From the NCBI RefSeq assembly GCF_030815405.1, contig NZ_JAUSWX010000001.1:2666001-2730000 (forward strand): 64,000 nt of DNA, read 5' to 3'. The number at the start of each line of letters is the position of its first letter. The stretch's first letter is position 1. Of the stretch, positions 46,878 through 58,254 are shown piece by piece. The stretch is from Agromyces albus. Its GTDB lineage: Bacteria; Actinomycetota; Actinomycetes; Actinomycetales; Microbacteriaceae. A program made the translations under genes and the position numbers. A model generated the notes under the pieces. That model did not search any database, had not been told where the DNA came from, and worked only from the letters and a program-made list of their open reading frames with translations.

Positions 46878-47684
46878 TCAGCGGGCCGGCGTGCCGGCTT
46901 CCTCCGACGCACGACCGGGCGTCTCGTCGGCCTCGTCGGCCTCGTCGCGTTCCCGCTCGACGGCATCGCGCACCAGGCGGTACCAGAGGAAGACCGCGAA
47001 CCCGGCGAACACCACCCACTCGACGGCGTAGAAGATGTTCAGCCAGTTGAACTCCACGGCCAGCTCGGGCGGCGGCGAGACGATCGCCTCGAGCCCCGCG
47101 ACGGGCTCGGCCGCCGTGACGTAGCCGAAGTACACGGGCCGGTCGTCGTAGTCGGCCCAGATGTTCACGAGTTGGGCGACCGCGACGGTCGTCATCGCGA
47201 AGGGATCGCCGTCTTCGGGGGGAACGACGGGCGCCTCGCTCGGCAGGAACCGGCCGGTGATGGTGACCTCCGCGCCGGCCGCGGCTTCGAACCGCTCGGC
47301 GGCGGCCCGAGCGGTCGCCTCGTCGGCGGCCCAGCCGAGCGCCACGGGGAGACCTCCGGCTGCGCCATCCGTCACCTCGAGGTGTGCCACCGGCCAGAAG
47401 CCGGCGACACCGTCGTTGAGCCGGCCCTCGACGATGACCGTGTCTCCGGGCACGACGACGCCCGTGACCTCGACCATCTGCGCCGTCGCCGCCTGCTTCG
47501 TCGGCACGTCGGGCTCGGCCACGCCGGCGAACGGGCGGACCTCCTCGGTCGGCCGCTCGACGACGACGGATGACTCGACGGCGCGTTGGAGCTGCCATTG
47601 GCCGAGCAGCGCGAAGCCGGCGGCGACGCCGAGGGCGAGCAGGAGCGCGAGCACCCACTTGGGGCGCACCATCATCCGCAGCAT
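46878..47684 (-). CDS. SURF1-family protein
   Basis: A membrane protein needed for assembly of cytochrome c oxidase (family knowledge), 268 residues. It has the expected two helices: residues 8-34 (WVLALLLALGVAAGFALLGQWQLQRA) with the conserved LGxWQxxR motif, and a second near residues 213-236 (IFYAVEWVVFAGFAVFLWYRLV). The exported loop between holds GRFLPSE and NWLNIFYAVEW. A polar tail rich in Glu ends the protein. It overlaps the upstream KhtT-like gene by one base (TGATG). Confidence 0.92.
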   Translation of the reverse strand: MLRMMVRPKWVLALLLALGVAAGFALLGQWQLQRAVESSVVVERPTEEVRPFAGVAEPDVPTKQAATAQMVEVTGVVVPGDTVIVEGRLNDGVAGFWPVAHLEVTDGAAGGLPVALGWAADEATARAAAERFEAAAGAEVTITGRFLPSEAPVVPPEDGDPFAMTTVAVAQLVNIWADYDDRPVYFGYVTAAEPVAGLEAIVSPPPELAVEFNWLNIFYAVEWVVFAGFAVFLWYRLVRDAVERERDEADEADETPGRASEEAGTPAR

Positions 47685-48190
47685 CAGGCGCCGTGCCTCC
47701 CGGCAAGGCCCACGCCCTGCTGCACCGCGCGGAACACCGTGGCGATGCCCTCGTGCGGGCCGACCGCGACGATGGTGTCGCCCGCCTGCACGACGAAATC
47801 GGCGGCGGGTGACGGGTGGGCGTGATCGTCGCGGACGACCGCGACGATGGCGACGCCGGAGGCCACGGGCACCTCGCCGAGCGCGCGCCCGGCGATCGCG
47901 TCGTCGGCGTCGACGCTCACCCAGTCGATCGGCACGCCCGGCAGTTCGTCGAGCTCGGTGATCGACTCGACGATGCGCGTGCCGCCGAGCAGCTCGGCGA
48001 GGGTGTGCGCTTCGTCTTCACGCAGCCGGATCGTCGACGCGGCCGTGTCGTCGTCGTCACCGGCCGGCCTCGTGACGAGATCGCTCGAGCCCGTGCGGTG
48101 TGCGACGACGGCGAGTTCGACGCCGTCGGCATTCGTGAAGGAGTGCAATACCCCCACCCCGGGGAGGGTGACCCGGCGGACATCGACCAT
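47684..48190 (-). CDS. RCK_C (TrkA-C) domain protein, KhtT-like potassium/proton antiporter regulator
   Basis: A 168-residue protein with an N-terminal KhtT-like domain (MVDVRRVTLPGVGVLHSFTN) and a C-terminal RCK_C domain (residues about 85-160, DWVSVDADDAIAGRALGEV and DTIVAVGPHEGI). KhtT normally gates the antiporter KhtU, which is usually its neighbour. No antiporter gene is next to it here: SURF1 follows downstream and glpD lies upstream. It therefore acts on a partner encoded elsewhere, or the pair has been split. Confidence 0.82.
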   Translation of the reverse strand: MVDVRRVTLPGVGVLHSFTNADGVELAVVAHRTGSSDLVTRPAGDDDDTAASTIRLREDEAHTLAELLGGTRIVESITELDELPGVPIDWVSVDADDAIAGRALGEVPVASGVAIVAVVRDDHAHPSPAADFVVQAGDTIVAVGPHEGIATVFRAVQQGVGLAGRHGA

Positions 48191-48241
48191 GGCGCGGACT
48201 CCTTGGTCTCGAGTGCGTCGCCCCAAGTCTATCCGCGCGTT

Positions 48242-49972
48242 TCAGTCCACCTTCACGATGTCGGGAGCCTCCAGCCGCACGCGGTCGGCTGACTCGTCGT
48301 CGGGCTGCAGCTGCGACGCACGCTCGGCGGCCACCCGCTCGAGGTAGCGCTCGACCTCGAGCGCCTCTCGCGCGGCATCCCAGCCGAGCACCCCGGCCAT
48401 GAGCCTCGCCGCGACCGGCGCCGCGGAGACCCCGCGGTCCCACGCCTCGATCGAGATGCGGGTGCGGCGCGCGAGCACGTCGTCGAGGTGCAGCGCTCCC
48501 TCGTGCGAGGCCGCGTAGACGACCTCGGCCTCGAGGTAGTCGTCGGCACCCGGCAGCGGCTCGCCGAGCGAGGCATCCGACCTGATGATGTCGAGCAGTT
48601 CGTCGGTCATCGTGCCGTAGCGATTGAGCAGGTGCTCGATGCGCACCTTGTGGACGCCGAAGGCGCGGGCGATCTTGCCGCGCTTGTTCCAGGCTGCCTG
48701 GTAGCCCTCGGCGCCGAGCAGCGGGATGTCTTGGGTGGTGGACGCGGGAACCTTGCCGTCGAGGGCGTCGGCGGCCGCGTCGATCGCGTCTTTGGCCATC
48801 ACCCGGTAGGTGGTCCACTTGCCGCCGGCGACGACGACGAGACCCGGCACCGTGTGCGCCACGACGTGTTCGCGCGAGAGCTTGGAGGTCTGCTCGCTCT
48901 CGCCCGCGAGGAGCGGCCGGAGCCCCGCGTACACGCCCTCGACGTCTTCGCGCGTGAGCGGGACGCCGAGCACGGCGTTCACGTGCTCGAGCAGGTAGTC
49001 GATGTCGGCCGCCGTCGCGGCAGGGTGCGCCTTGTCGAGGTTCCACTCGGTGTCGGTCGTGCCGATGAGCCAGTGGCGACCCCACGGGATGACGAAGAGC
49101 ACGCTCTTCTCGGTGCGGAGCAGGAGGCCCATCGTCGACTGGAAGCGGTCGCGGGGCACGACGAGGTGGATGCCCTTCGAGGCTCGCACGTGGAACGTGC
49201 CGCGTTCGCCGACCATGCGCTGCGTGTCATCCGTCCACACTCCGGTGGCGTTCACGACCTGCTTGGCGCGCACCTCGAAGCGCTCGTCGGTCTGCAGGTC
49301 GTGCGCCTTCACGCCCACGACCCGCTCGCCGACCTTGATGAAGCCCTCGACCTTCACGCGGCTCGCGACGTGCGCGCCGTAGAACGACGCGGTGCGGGCC
49401 AGGGAGGCGACATACCGGGCGTCGTCGACCTGCCCGTCGTAGTAGGTGATGCCCCCGATGAGCGCGTTCGGCGCGAGCGAGGGAATCGCCTTCATCACCT
49501 GGCGCTTCGAGAGGTGGCGGTGGTGCGGCACGCCGGGCGGGCGACCGCCCGTGTAGCTGAAGAGGTCGTAGAGCAGCATGCCGGCGCCGACGTAGAAGCG
49601 TTCGATGAACCGCGTCTTCAACGGGTAGAGGAATCGCACGGGCTTCACGAGGTGCGGCGCGATGCGCTGCAGCAGGAGACCCCGCTCGATGAGCGCCTCG
49701 CGTACGAGCCGGAAGTCGAGCTGTTCGAGATACCGGATGCCGCCGTGCACGAGCTTCGACGAACGACTCGAGGTGCCCGACGCCCAGTCACGAGCCTCGA
49801 GCAGGCCGACGCTGAGACCACGCGTCACGGCGTCGAGCGCGCTGCCGGTGCCGACGATGCCGCCTCCGACGACGAGGATGTCGAGCTCTTTCTCCTTCAG
49901 GCGAGCGATCGCCGCTTCTCGTTCCTCTGGTCCGAGCTTCGTCGAACGCGTCACCGTATTGAGTCTCGCCAT
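48242..49972 (-). CDS. glpD: Glycerol-3-phosphate dehydrogenase, FAD-dependent
   Basis: Oxidises glycerol-3-phosphate to dihydroxyacetone phosphate with FAD at the membrane, 576 residues. The N-terminal FAD motif is ILVVGGGIVGTGSALDAVTRG; SSRSSKLVHGGIRYLEQLDF is diagnostic for GlpD. IPWGRHWLIGTTDTEW and VAGGKWTTYRVMAKDAID complete the signature; the C-terminal GlpD_C domain lies from about residue 410. ATG follows GGGGAACGACG. The substrate could be supplied by the GDPD encoded at 40904-42044. Confidence 0.97.
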   Translation of the reverse strand: MARLNTVTRSTKLGPEEREAAIARLKEKELDILVVGGGIVGTGSALDAVTRGLSVGLLEARDWASGTSSRSSKLVHGGIRYLEQLDFRLVREALIERGLLLQRIAPHLVKPVRFLYPLKTRFIERFYVGAGMLLYDLFSYTGGRPPGVPHHRHLSKRQVMKAIPSLAPNALIGGITYYDGQVDDARYVASLARTASFYGAHVASRVKVEGFIKVGERVVGVKAHDLQTDERFEVRAKQVVNATGVWTDDTQRMVGERGTFHVRASKGIHLVVPRDRFQSTMGLLLRTEKSVLFVIPWGRHWLIGTTDTEWNLDKAHPAATAADIDYLLEHVNAVLGVPLTREDVEGVYAGLRPLLAGESEQTSKLSREHVVAHTVPGLVVVAGGKWTTYRVMAKDAIDAAADALDGKVPASTTQDIPLLGAEGYQAAWNKRGKIARAFGVHKVRIEHLLNRYGTMTDELLDIIRSDASLGEPLPGADDYLEAEVVYAASHEGALHLDDVLARRTRISIEAWDRGVSAAPVAARLMAGVLGWDAAREALEVERYLERVAAERASQLQPDDESADRVRLEAPDIVKVD

Positions 49973-50069
49973 CGTCGTTCCCCATCCTCACGGCCGGGCG
50001 CCTGCACGGCCGCGCGCTCGCGTTCCACGCTACCCGAGGGGTCGGCCCTGCGCCATGCAGCGCGCGCGT

Positions 50070-51194
50070 TCAGGCGGAGCTGTACGGCGCGACGATGACC
50101 TCGACGCGCTGGAACTCCTTGAGGTCGGAATACCCCGTGGTGGCCATCGAGCGCTTGAGCGCCCCGATGAGGTTGGCCGTGCCATCGGCGGCCGGCGCTG
50201 GGCCGTAGAGGATCTCCTCGAGCGGGGCGACCTGGCCGACCTTGACCCGCTGGCCGCGGGGCAGCTTCGCGTGGTGCGCCTCTGCGCCCCAGTGGAAGCC
50301 GGCGCCCGGGGCATCCGTCGCCCGAGCGAGTGCTGCACCGAGCATGACGGCGTCGGCGCCGCACGCGATCGCCTTCACGATGTCGCCCGACTTGCCCACG
50401 CCGCCGTCGGCGATGACGTGCACGTAGCGCCCGCCCGACTCGTCGAGGTAGTCGCGGCGCGCGCCGGCGACATCCGCCACCGCCGTGGCCATCGGCGCGT
50501 GGATGCCGAGCGTCGCCCGCGTCGTGGACGCCGCTCCCCCGCCGAAGCCGACGAGCACGCCCGCTGCGCCCGTGCGCATGAGGTGCAGCGCGGCCGTGTA
50601 CGTGCCCGCGCCGCCGACGATGACGGGCACGTCGAGCTCGTAGATGAACTTCTTGAGGTTCAGCGGCTCCTGGTTCCTCGAGACGTGCTCGGCCGAGACC
50701 GTGGTGCCTCGGATCACGAAGAGGTCGACCCCTGCGGCGACGACGGTCTCGTACAGCTCCTGCGTGCGCTGCGGCGAGAGCGCGCCCGCGACGGTGACGC
50801 CGGCCGCGCGGATCTCGGCGAGGCGCTCGGTGACGAGCTCGGGCCTGATGGGCGCGGAGTAGAGCTCCTGCATGCGCGTGGTCGCCTTCTCGGCGGACAG
50901 CCCGCGAATCTCGGCGAGCACCGACTCGGCGTCGTCGTACCGGGTCCACAGGCCTTCGAGGTCGAGCACGCCGAGCCCGCCGAGCTGACCCATCATGATC
51001 GCCGTGCGAGGCGAGACGACGGAATCCATCGGGGCCGCGAGGAACGGGATGTCGAACTGGTAGGCGTCGATCGACCACGTCGTCGAGACGTCTTCGGGGT
51101 CGCGCGTGCGGCGGCTCGGAACGATCGCGATGTCGTCGAAGGCATAGACACGACGGCCCCGCTTCGAGCGGCCGATCTCGATCTCCTGGGTCAC
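50070..51194 (-). CDS. guaB3: GuaB3-family IMP dehydrogenase-related protein
   Basis: A 374-residue TIM-barrel protein of the actinobacterial GuaB3 group, without CBS domains. It has FDDIAIVPSRRTRDP, FLAAPMDSVVSP and HVIADGGVGKSGDIVKAIACGADAVMLG. In IMP dehydrogenase the catalytic Cys lies in GSICTTR (present in GuaB of this window). Here the equivalent stretch is GGGAASTTRATLG, with Ser instead of Cys. IMPDH activity is therefore doubtful; some GuaB3 proteins act as GMP reductases and others lack known activity. GTG start at 51194 with GGTAGGG upstream. Confidence 0.9.
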   Translation of the reverse strand: MTQEIEIGRSKRGRRVYAFDDIAIVPSRRTRDPEDVSTTWSIDAYQFDIPFLAAPMDSVVSPRTAIMMGQLGGLGVLDLEGLWTRYDDAESVLAEIRGLSAEKATTRMQELYSAPIRPELVTERLAEIRAAGVTVAGALSPQRTQELYETVVAAGVDLFVIRGTTVSAEHVSRNQEPLNLKKFIYELDVPVIVGGAGTYTAALHLMRTGAAGVLVGFGGGAASTTRATLGIHAPMATAVADVAGARRDYLDESGGRYVHVIADGGVGKSGDIVKAIACGADAVMLGAALARATDAPGAGFHWGAEAHHAKLPRGQRVKVGQVAPLEEILYGPAPAADGTANLIGALKRSMATTGYSDLKEFQRVEVIVAPYSSA

Positions 51195-51242
51195 GAGTCA
51201 ACCCTACCGAACGTCCGCGGGCCGGCTGGTTGAGGAGGCGCG

Positions 51243-52943
51243 TCAGCGAGCTCTCGCCACGCGCCCCTCGTTCCACACCGGGGCATCCGACTCGACGACC
51301 TCGCCGTCCGCGCCGAACACCACGAACCGGTCGAAGCTGCGCGTGAACCAGCGGTCGTGCGTCACGGCGAGCACGGTGCCGTCGAATCGCGAGAGCGCGT
51401 TCTCGAGCGCCTCGGCCGAGACAAGGTCGAGGTTGTCGGTGGGCTCGTCGAGCAGCAGCAGCGTCGCCCCCGACAGCTCGAGCAGCAGGATCTGCAGGCG
51501 CGCCTGCTGACCGCCCGAGAGCGAGTCGAAGGTCTGCTGCGCGGATGCCGCGAGCCCATACCGATCGAGGGCCGAACTCGCCGCCTCGCGCGCCATGCCG
51601 TCGCGGTTGGCGTCGCCGCGATGCAGGAGTTCGAGCAGGGTGCGCCCGCGGAACTCGGGGTGCTCGTGGTTCTGCGCGAACCACCCCGGCACGACTCTCG
51701 CACCGAGCACCGCGCGCCCGGTGTGGGGAATCCGGGCGAGCTTCTCCCCGACCGTCGTGACGTGCCCGAGCGTGCGATCGGGCTCGGTGCCGCCGCCGGC
51801 GAGCAACCGGAGGAAATGCGACTTGCCCGAGCCGTTCGATCCGAGCACCGCGACCCGGTCGCCGTACCAGACCTCGAGGTCGAACGGCTTCATGAGGCCC
51901 GTGAGCTCGAGGCGCTCGCACACCACCGAGCGCTTGCCGGTGCGCTCCCCGCGCAGCCGCATCGCCACGTTCTGCGACGGCGGGCGCTCCTCGGGCGGCC
52001 CGGCCTCCTCGAACTTCCGCAACCGCGTGACGGCGGCCTGGTAGCGCGACGCCATGCCGTCGTTGCAGGTGGCCTTCACCTTGAGGGTCGCGACGAGCGT
52101 TCGCAGTGCGGCGTGCTGTTCATCCCAGCGCCGCCGCAACTCGTCGAGCCGCTCGAAGCGCTCGTCGCGCGCGCGGTGGTATCCCTCGAAGCTGCCGCCG
52201 TGCACCCACGCGGTGTTGCCGGCGGCACCGAGCTCGAGCGTCACGATGCGGTCGGCGGCGCGCGCGAGCAGCTCACGGTCGTGCGAGACGAGCAGCACCG
52301 TCTTCGGCGTCGACCGCAACTGCGCCTCGAGCCAGCGCTTGCCGGGCACGTCGAGGGAGTTGTCGGGCTCGTCGAGGAGCAGCACCTGCTCGGGCCCGCG
52401 GAAGAGCGCCTCGAGCGCGAGCCGCTTCTGCTCGCCGCCCGAGAGCGTGGCGAGCTCGCGCCACTTGGCGCGTTCGAAGGGAATGCCGAGCGCCGCGCTC
52501 GTGCAGTGGTCCCACACGACCTCCTGCTCGTAGCCGCCGGCCTCGGCGTACTCGGCGAGCGCCGTCGCGTAGCGCATCTGCGCCGCCGTGTCGTCGCGTT
52601 CGATGAGGGCGTCCTCGGATGCCTCGAGCTCGATCGCCGCGGCCCTGATGCGGGCCGGCGCGACCGACACGAGCAGCCCCGCGACCGTCTCGGCGGCCCC
52701 GTCGACGGTTCGGCCCGTGCCCACGAACTGGTCCATCACGCCGAGTCCGCCGTCGACCTGCACGCTGCCCTCGTCGGGGCGGACGTCGCCGCGGATGATG
52801 CGCAGCAGGGTCGACTTGCCCGCGCCGTTCGCGCCGATGAGCGCCGTCGTCGCGGCATCCGTCACCCGGAATGCGAGGTCGGCGAGCAACGGCCTGCCGT
52901 CGGGTAGCGAGAACCAGACGCCGTTGACGTCGATGAAGCCCAT
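51243..52943 (-). CDS. ABC-F family ATPase
   Basis: A soluble protein with two ATP-binding domains and no membrane part, 566 residues. First domain: Walker A IGANGAGKSTL, signature LSGGEQKRLALEAL, Walker B LLLDEPDNSLDV. Second domain: LGSNGSGKSHFL, signature LSGGQQARLQILLLEL, Walker B LLLDEPTDNLDLVS. The linker of about 80 residues between them is charged and helical (RARDERFERLDELRRRWDEQ). ABC-F proteins act on the ribosome E-site, as translation factors or for antibiotic resistance; this one resembles the DUF/Uup-like group more than known resistance subfamilies. Start MGFIDVNG at 52943. Confidence 0.92.
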   Translation of the reverse strand: MGFIDVNGVWFSLPDGRPLLADLAFRVTDAATTALIGANGAGKSTLLRIIRGDVRPDEGSVQVDGGLGVMDQFVGTGRTVDGAAETVAGLLVSVAPARIRAAAIELEASEDALIERDDTAAQMRYATALAEYAEAGGYEQEVVWDHCTSAALGIPFERAKWRELATLSGGEQKRLALEALFRGPEQVLLLDEPDNSLDVPGKRWLEAQLRSTPKTVLLVSHDRELLARAADRIVTLELGAAGNTAWVHGGSFEGYHRARDERFERLDELRRRWDEQHAALRTLVATLKVKATCNDGMASRYQAAVTRLRKFEEAGPPEERPPSQNVAMRLRGERTGKRSVVCERLELTGLMKPFDLEVWYGDRVAVLGSNGSGKSHFLRLLAGGGTEPDRTLGHVTTVGEKLARIPHTGRAVLGARVVPGWFAQNHEHPEFRGRTLLELLHRGDANRDGMAREAASSALDRYGLAASAQQTFDSLSGGQQARLQILLLELSGATLLLLDEPTDNLDLVSAEALENALSRFDGTVLAVTHDRWFTRSFDRFVVFGADGEVVESDAPVWNEGRVARAR

Positions 52944-53055
52944 GCGAGTGTCCGATCGGTCGGCGGCCGCGCCGCGCCGCCCCCGGGCAGCCGACCAGAC
53001 TACACGCACCGCGAGTTCCCGTGCCACTCGATCCGATCTGCGGCAAGCTGGAGGC

Positions 53056-55712
<2,657 letters not shown>

Positions 55713-55778
55713 TCAATCTGTGATGCCCCAGTGGCCGCGCGAAAGTGAATCGTGCGATCACTCAATGTTAAGCGAGTT

Positions 55779-55806
55779 TGCATAGAGGGCATTCCCCGGA
55801 TAACAA
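55779..55806 (-). promoter_or_regulatory. Possible guaB promoter
   Basis: On the minus strand, TTGTTA (plus 55801-55806) and TATGCA (plus 55779-55784) are 16 bases apart, 76 bases before the guaB start. AT content is locally high. The 229-bp divergent gap must also hold the livH promoter, for which CATAAT near 55845 is a possible -10; I cannot place its -35. Confidence 0.35.
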
Positions 55807-55932
55807 TCGAGGGCCATTGTGGACCGCGCATGAAACACTTGGGACATAATCGGCACGTACTGTCGACGACGATGTCGATAGGAAAGACCGGACCCGGGCG
55901 GCCATAAGCCCCCGGGCACCCTTGGAGGTGCA

Positions 55933-57258
55933 GTGGAACCCACGCAAACAGTCGCCAAACGGTCGCCCCGAAGGTGGTTCGTCCTCCTCGGAATCCTGTT
56001 GTCCGCACTCACTCTGTCCGGCATCGCAGCGTCCCCTGCGATGGCGGATTCCGTGAGTACGGAGGACAGCGCCGAGGAGTTCGAGTACTTCTTCACGGGC
56101 AACGTGACATTCGATGATGAACCGCTCGAGGGCGTTCGCATCACGGTCGAAGGCGACGACGGCTTCGAAGCCGAGACAGAGACCGATGCCGAGGGCAAGT
56201 GGCGCATCGGCGTGCCCGAGAAGGCCGAGTACGAGCTCACGCTCGACGAGGACACCCTTCCCGAGGGCGTCGTCGTCGCAGAAGGCCAGGCCACCATCAC
56301 CTCGGAGTTCGGGCTCACGAAGCTCAAGGCGGTGAACTTCTTCCTCGGCGAGGGCCAGCGCACCACGACCGACTTCGGCGCCCAAGTGCTCATCCGGTTC
56401 ATCAACGGTCTGAACTTCGGCCTTCTGCTCGCACTCGCGGCGATCGGCCTCTCGCTGATCTTCGGCACCACGGGCCTGTCGAACTTCGCGCACGCGGAGA
56501 TGGTCACGTTCGGGGCGCTCATGATGCTCACCTTCGGGGTCGACCTCGCATTCCCGATCTGGCTCGCCATCATCATTGCGATCGTCCTCAGCGCAGCGCT
56601 CGGATGGACGCTCGACGCCGTGATCTGGAAACCGCTCCGCAGGCGCGGAGTGGGCCTCATCCAGCTCATGATCGTCAGCATCGGCCTCTCGCTCGCGGTC
56701 CGCTACATCTACCAGTTCATCTACGGTGGATCGACGCGGCAGCTTCCGGGAGCGACTCTCGCCTCCGACATCCACCTCGGGCCCGTCTCGATGTCGTGGG
56801 TCGACCTCGCGAGCATGATCACGAGCATCGTGGTGCTCGCGGCCGTCGCGTACTTCCTGCTGCGTACGCGCATCGGCAAGGCGACGCGCGCGGTCTCCGA
56901 CAATGCGAGCCTCGCCGCAGCGAGCGGCATCGACGTCGATCGCGTCATCCGCATCGTCTGGGTGATGGGCGCCGCGCTCGCCGGTCTCTCTGGCATCCTG
57001 TGGGCGTACTTCCGACCCGGCGTCAGCTGGGACATGGGCTTCCAGATCCTGCTGCTCATCTTCGCAGCCGTCACCCTCGGCGGGCTCGGCACCGCGTTCG
57101 GCGCACTCGTGGGCTCCATCATCGTGGGGCTCTTCATCGAGATGTCGACGCTGTGGCTGCCATCCGACATGAAGTACGTGGGCGCACTCGTCGTGCTCAT
57201 CCTCGTGCTGCTGTTCCGACCGCAGGGCATCCTGGGTCGCCGCGAGAGAATCGGCTAA
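55933..57258 (+). CDS. livH: Branched-chain amino-acid ABC permease LivH with an extra exported N-terminal domain
   Basis: A 441-residue LivH-type permease. Residues about 15-39 form a signal peptide-like helix ending SPAMADS. Residues 47-140 form an exported prealbumin/carboxypeptidase-regulatory-like domain (GNVTFDDEPLEGVRITVEGD, TDAEGKWRIGVPEKAEYEL) before the usual LivH membrane helices (FINGLNFGLLLALAAIGLSLIFGTTGLSNFAHAEM). Ordinary LivH proteins are about 290-310 residues and lack this. The GTG start at 55933 follows GGAGGTGCA, a strong ribosome-binding site. It begins the livHMGF operon. The LLALAAIGLSLIFG region confirms the LivH part. Confidence 0.9.
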   Translation: MEPTQTVAKRSPRRWFVLLGILLSALTLSGIAASPAMADSVSTEDSAEEFEYFFTGNVTFDDEPLEGVRITVEGDDGFEAETETDAEGKWRIGVPEKAEYELTLDEDTLPEGVVVAEGQATITSEFGLTKLKAVNFFLGEGQRTTTDFGAQVLIRFINGLNFGLLLALAAIGLSLIFGTTGLSNFAHAEMVTFGALMMLTFGVDLAFPIWLAIIIAIVLSAALGWTLDAVIWKPLRRRGVGLIQLMIVSIGLSLAVRYIYQFIYGGSTRQLPGATLASDIHLGPVSMSWVDLASMITSIVVLAAVAYFLLRTRIGKATRAVSDNASLAAASGIDVDRVIRIVWVMGAALAGLSGILWAYFRPGVSWDMGFQILLLIFAAVTLGGLGTAFGALVGSIIVGLFIEMSTLWLPSDMKYVGALVVLILVLLFRPQGILGRRERIG

Positions 57259-57270
57259 GGAGGACCGACC

Positions 57271-58254
57271 ATGATCGACTGGATTCAGATCTTCTCCAAC
57301 GCGGCGCAGGAGCTCATCAGCCCCACCACCGCGGCATACGCCTTGGCCGCCCTCGGCCTGGCGATCCACTTCGGCTACACGGGTCTCCTGAACTTCGGTC
57401 AGGCGGGCTTCATGGCCCTCGGAGCATACGGGTACGCGATCTCCATCCTGAGCTTCGGATTCCCCGTGTGGGCCGCCGTGCTCATCGGAATCGCGGCATC
57501 CGTGGTGTTCGCCCTGATCCTCGGCATCCCGACCCTGCGGCTCCGCGCCGACTACCTCGCGATCGTCACGATCGCGGCGGCAGAGATCCTGCGGCTCACG
57601 TTCACGACGAACACGTTCGCCGACATCACCGGCTCGGCGAGCGGCCTGCAGGGCTACAAGGGCGGCTTCGCCGAGCTCAACCCGATCCCCTCGGGCACCT
57701 ACGGTTTCGGACCCTTCACGTACAACGCGTACGACTGGTGGGTCCGCATCGTGGGCTGGTCGCTCGTGGTGCTCCTGGCCCTCGTCACGTGGCTCATCAT
57801 GCGCAGCCCGTGGGGCCGCGTCATCAAGGGCATCCGTGAAGACGAAGACGCCGTGCGCGCACTCGGCAAGAACGTCTACTCGTACAAGATGCAGAGCCTC
57901 ATCCTCGGTGGCGTCTACGGCACCCTCGGGGGCATGATCTTCATCCTGCCCCGGTCGGTGGTGCCGGCGAACTACCAGACGTCGCTCACCTTCTTCGTCT
58001 ACGCGATCCTGCTCCTCGGCGGGGCCGCCACGATCCTCGGGCCGGTCATCGGCTCGGTGATCTTCTGGGTGCTGCTCTCCTTCTTCTCGGGCTTCGTCGC
58101 CCGGGCGGTCGAGGCCGGCTGGCTCCCATTCATGTCGCAGGTGCAGGCCGGCCAGCTCCGGTTCATCCTCGTCGGCATCGCGATCATGCTGATCGTGATA
58201 TTCAGGCCTCAGGGCATCTTCGGGAACAAGAAGGAGCTGGCCTTTGTCAAGTAA
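57271..58254 (+). CDS. livM: Branched-chain amino-acid ABC permease LivM
   Basis: A 327-residue permease partner of LivH. The signature ALAALGLAIHFGYTGLLNFGQAGFMALGAYG is near the N-terminus, and the conserved loop PWGRVIKGIREDEDAVRALGKNVYSYK is about residue 175-205. ATG 57271 follows AAGGAGGAC, 12 bp after livH. Normal length. Confidence 0.95.
   Translation: MIDWIQIFSNAAQELISPTTAAYALAALGLAIHFGYTGLLNFGQAGFMALGAYGYAISILSFGFPVWAAVLIGIAASVVFALILGIPTLRLRADYLAIVTIAAAEILRLTFTTNTFADITGSASGLQGYKGGFAELNPIPSGTYGFGPFTYNAYDWWVRIVGWSLVVLLALVTWLIMRSPWGRVIKGIREDEDAVRALGKNVYSYKMQSLILGGVYGTLGGMIFILPRSVVPANYQTSLTFFVYAILLLGGAATILGPVIGSVIFWVLLSFFSGFVARAVEAGWLPFMSQVQAGQLRFILVGIAIMLIVIFRPQGIFGNKKELAFVK

Noticed and set aside
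51195-51242. Full copy of the dispersed inverted repeat downstream of the ABC-F gene
   Set aside because: Only one fragment (GGTTGAGGAGGCGCGTCAGCG) is present and no matching opposite arm can be found.
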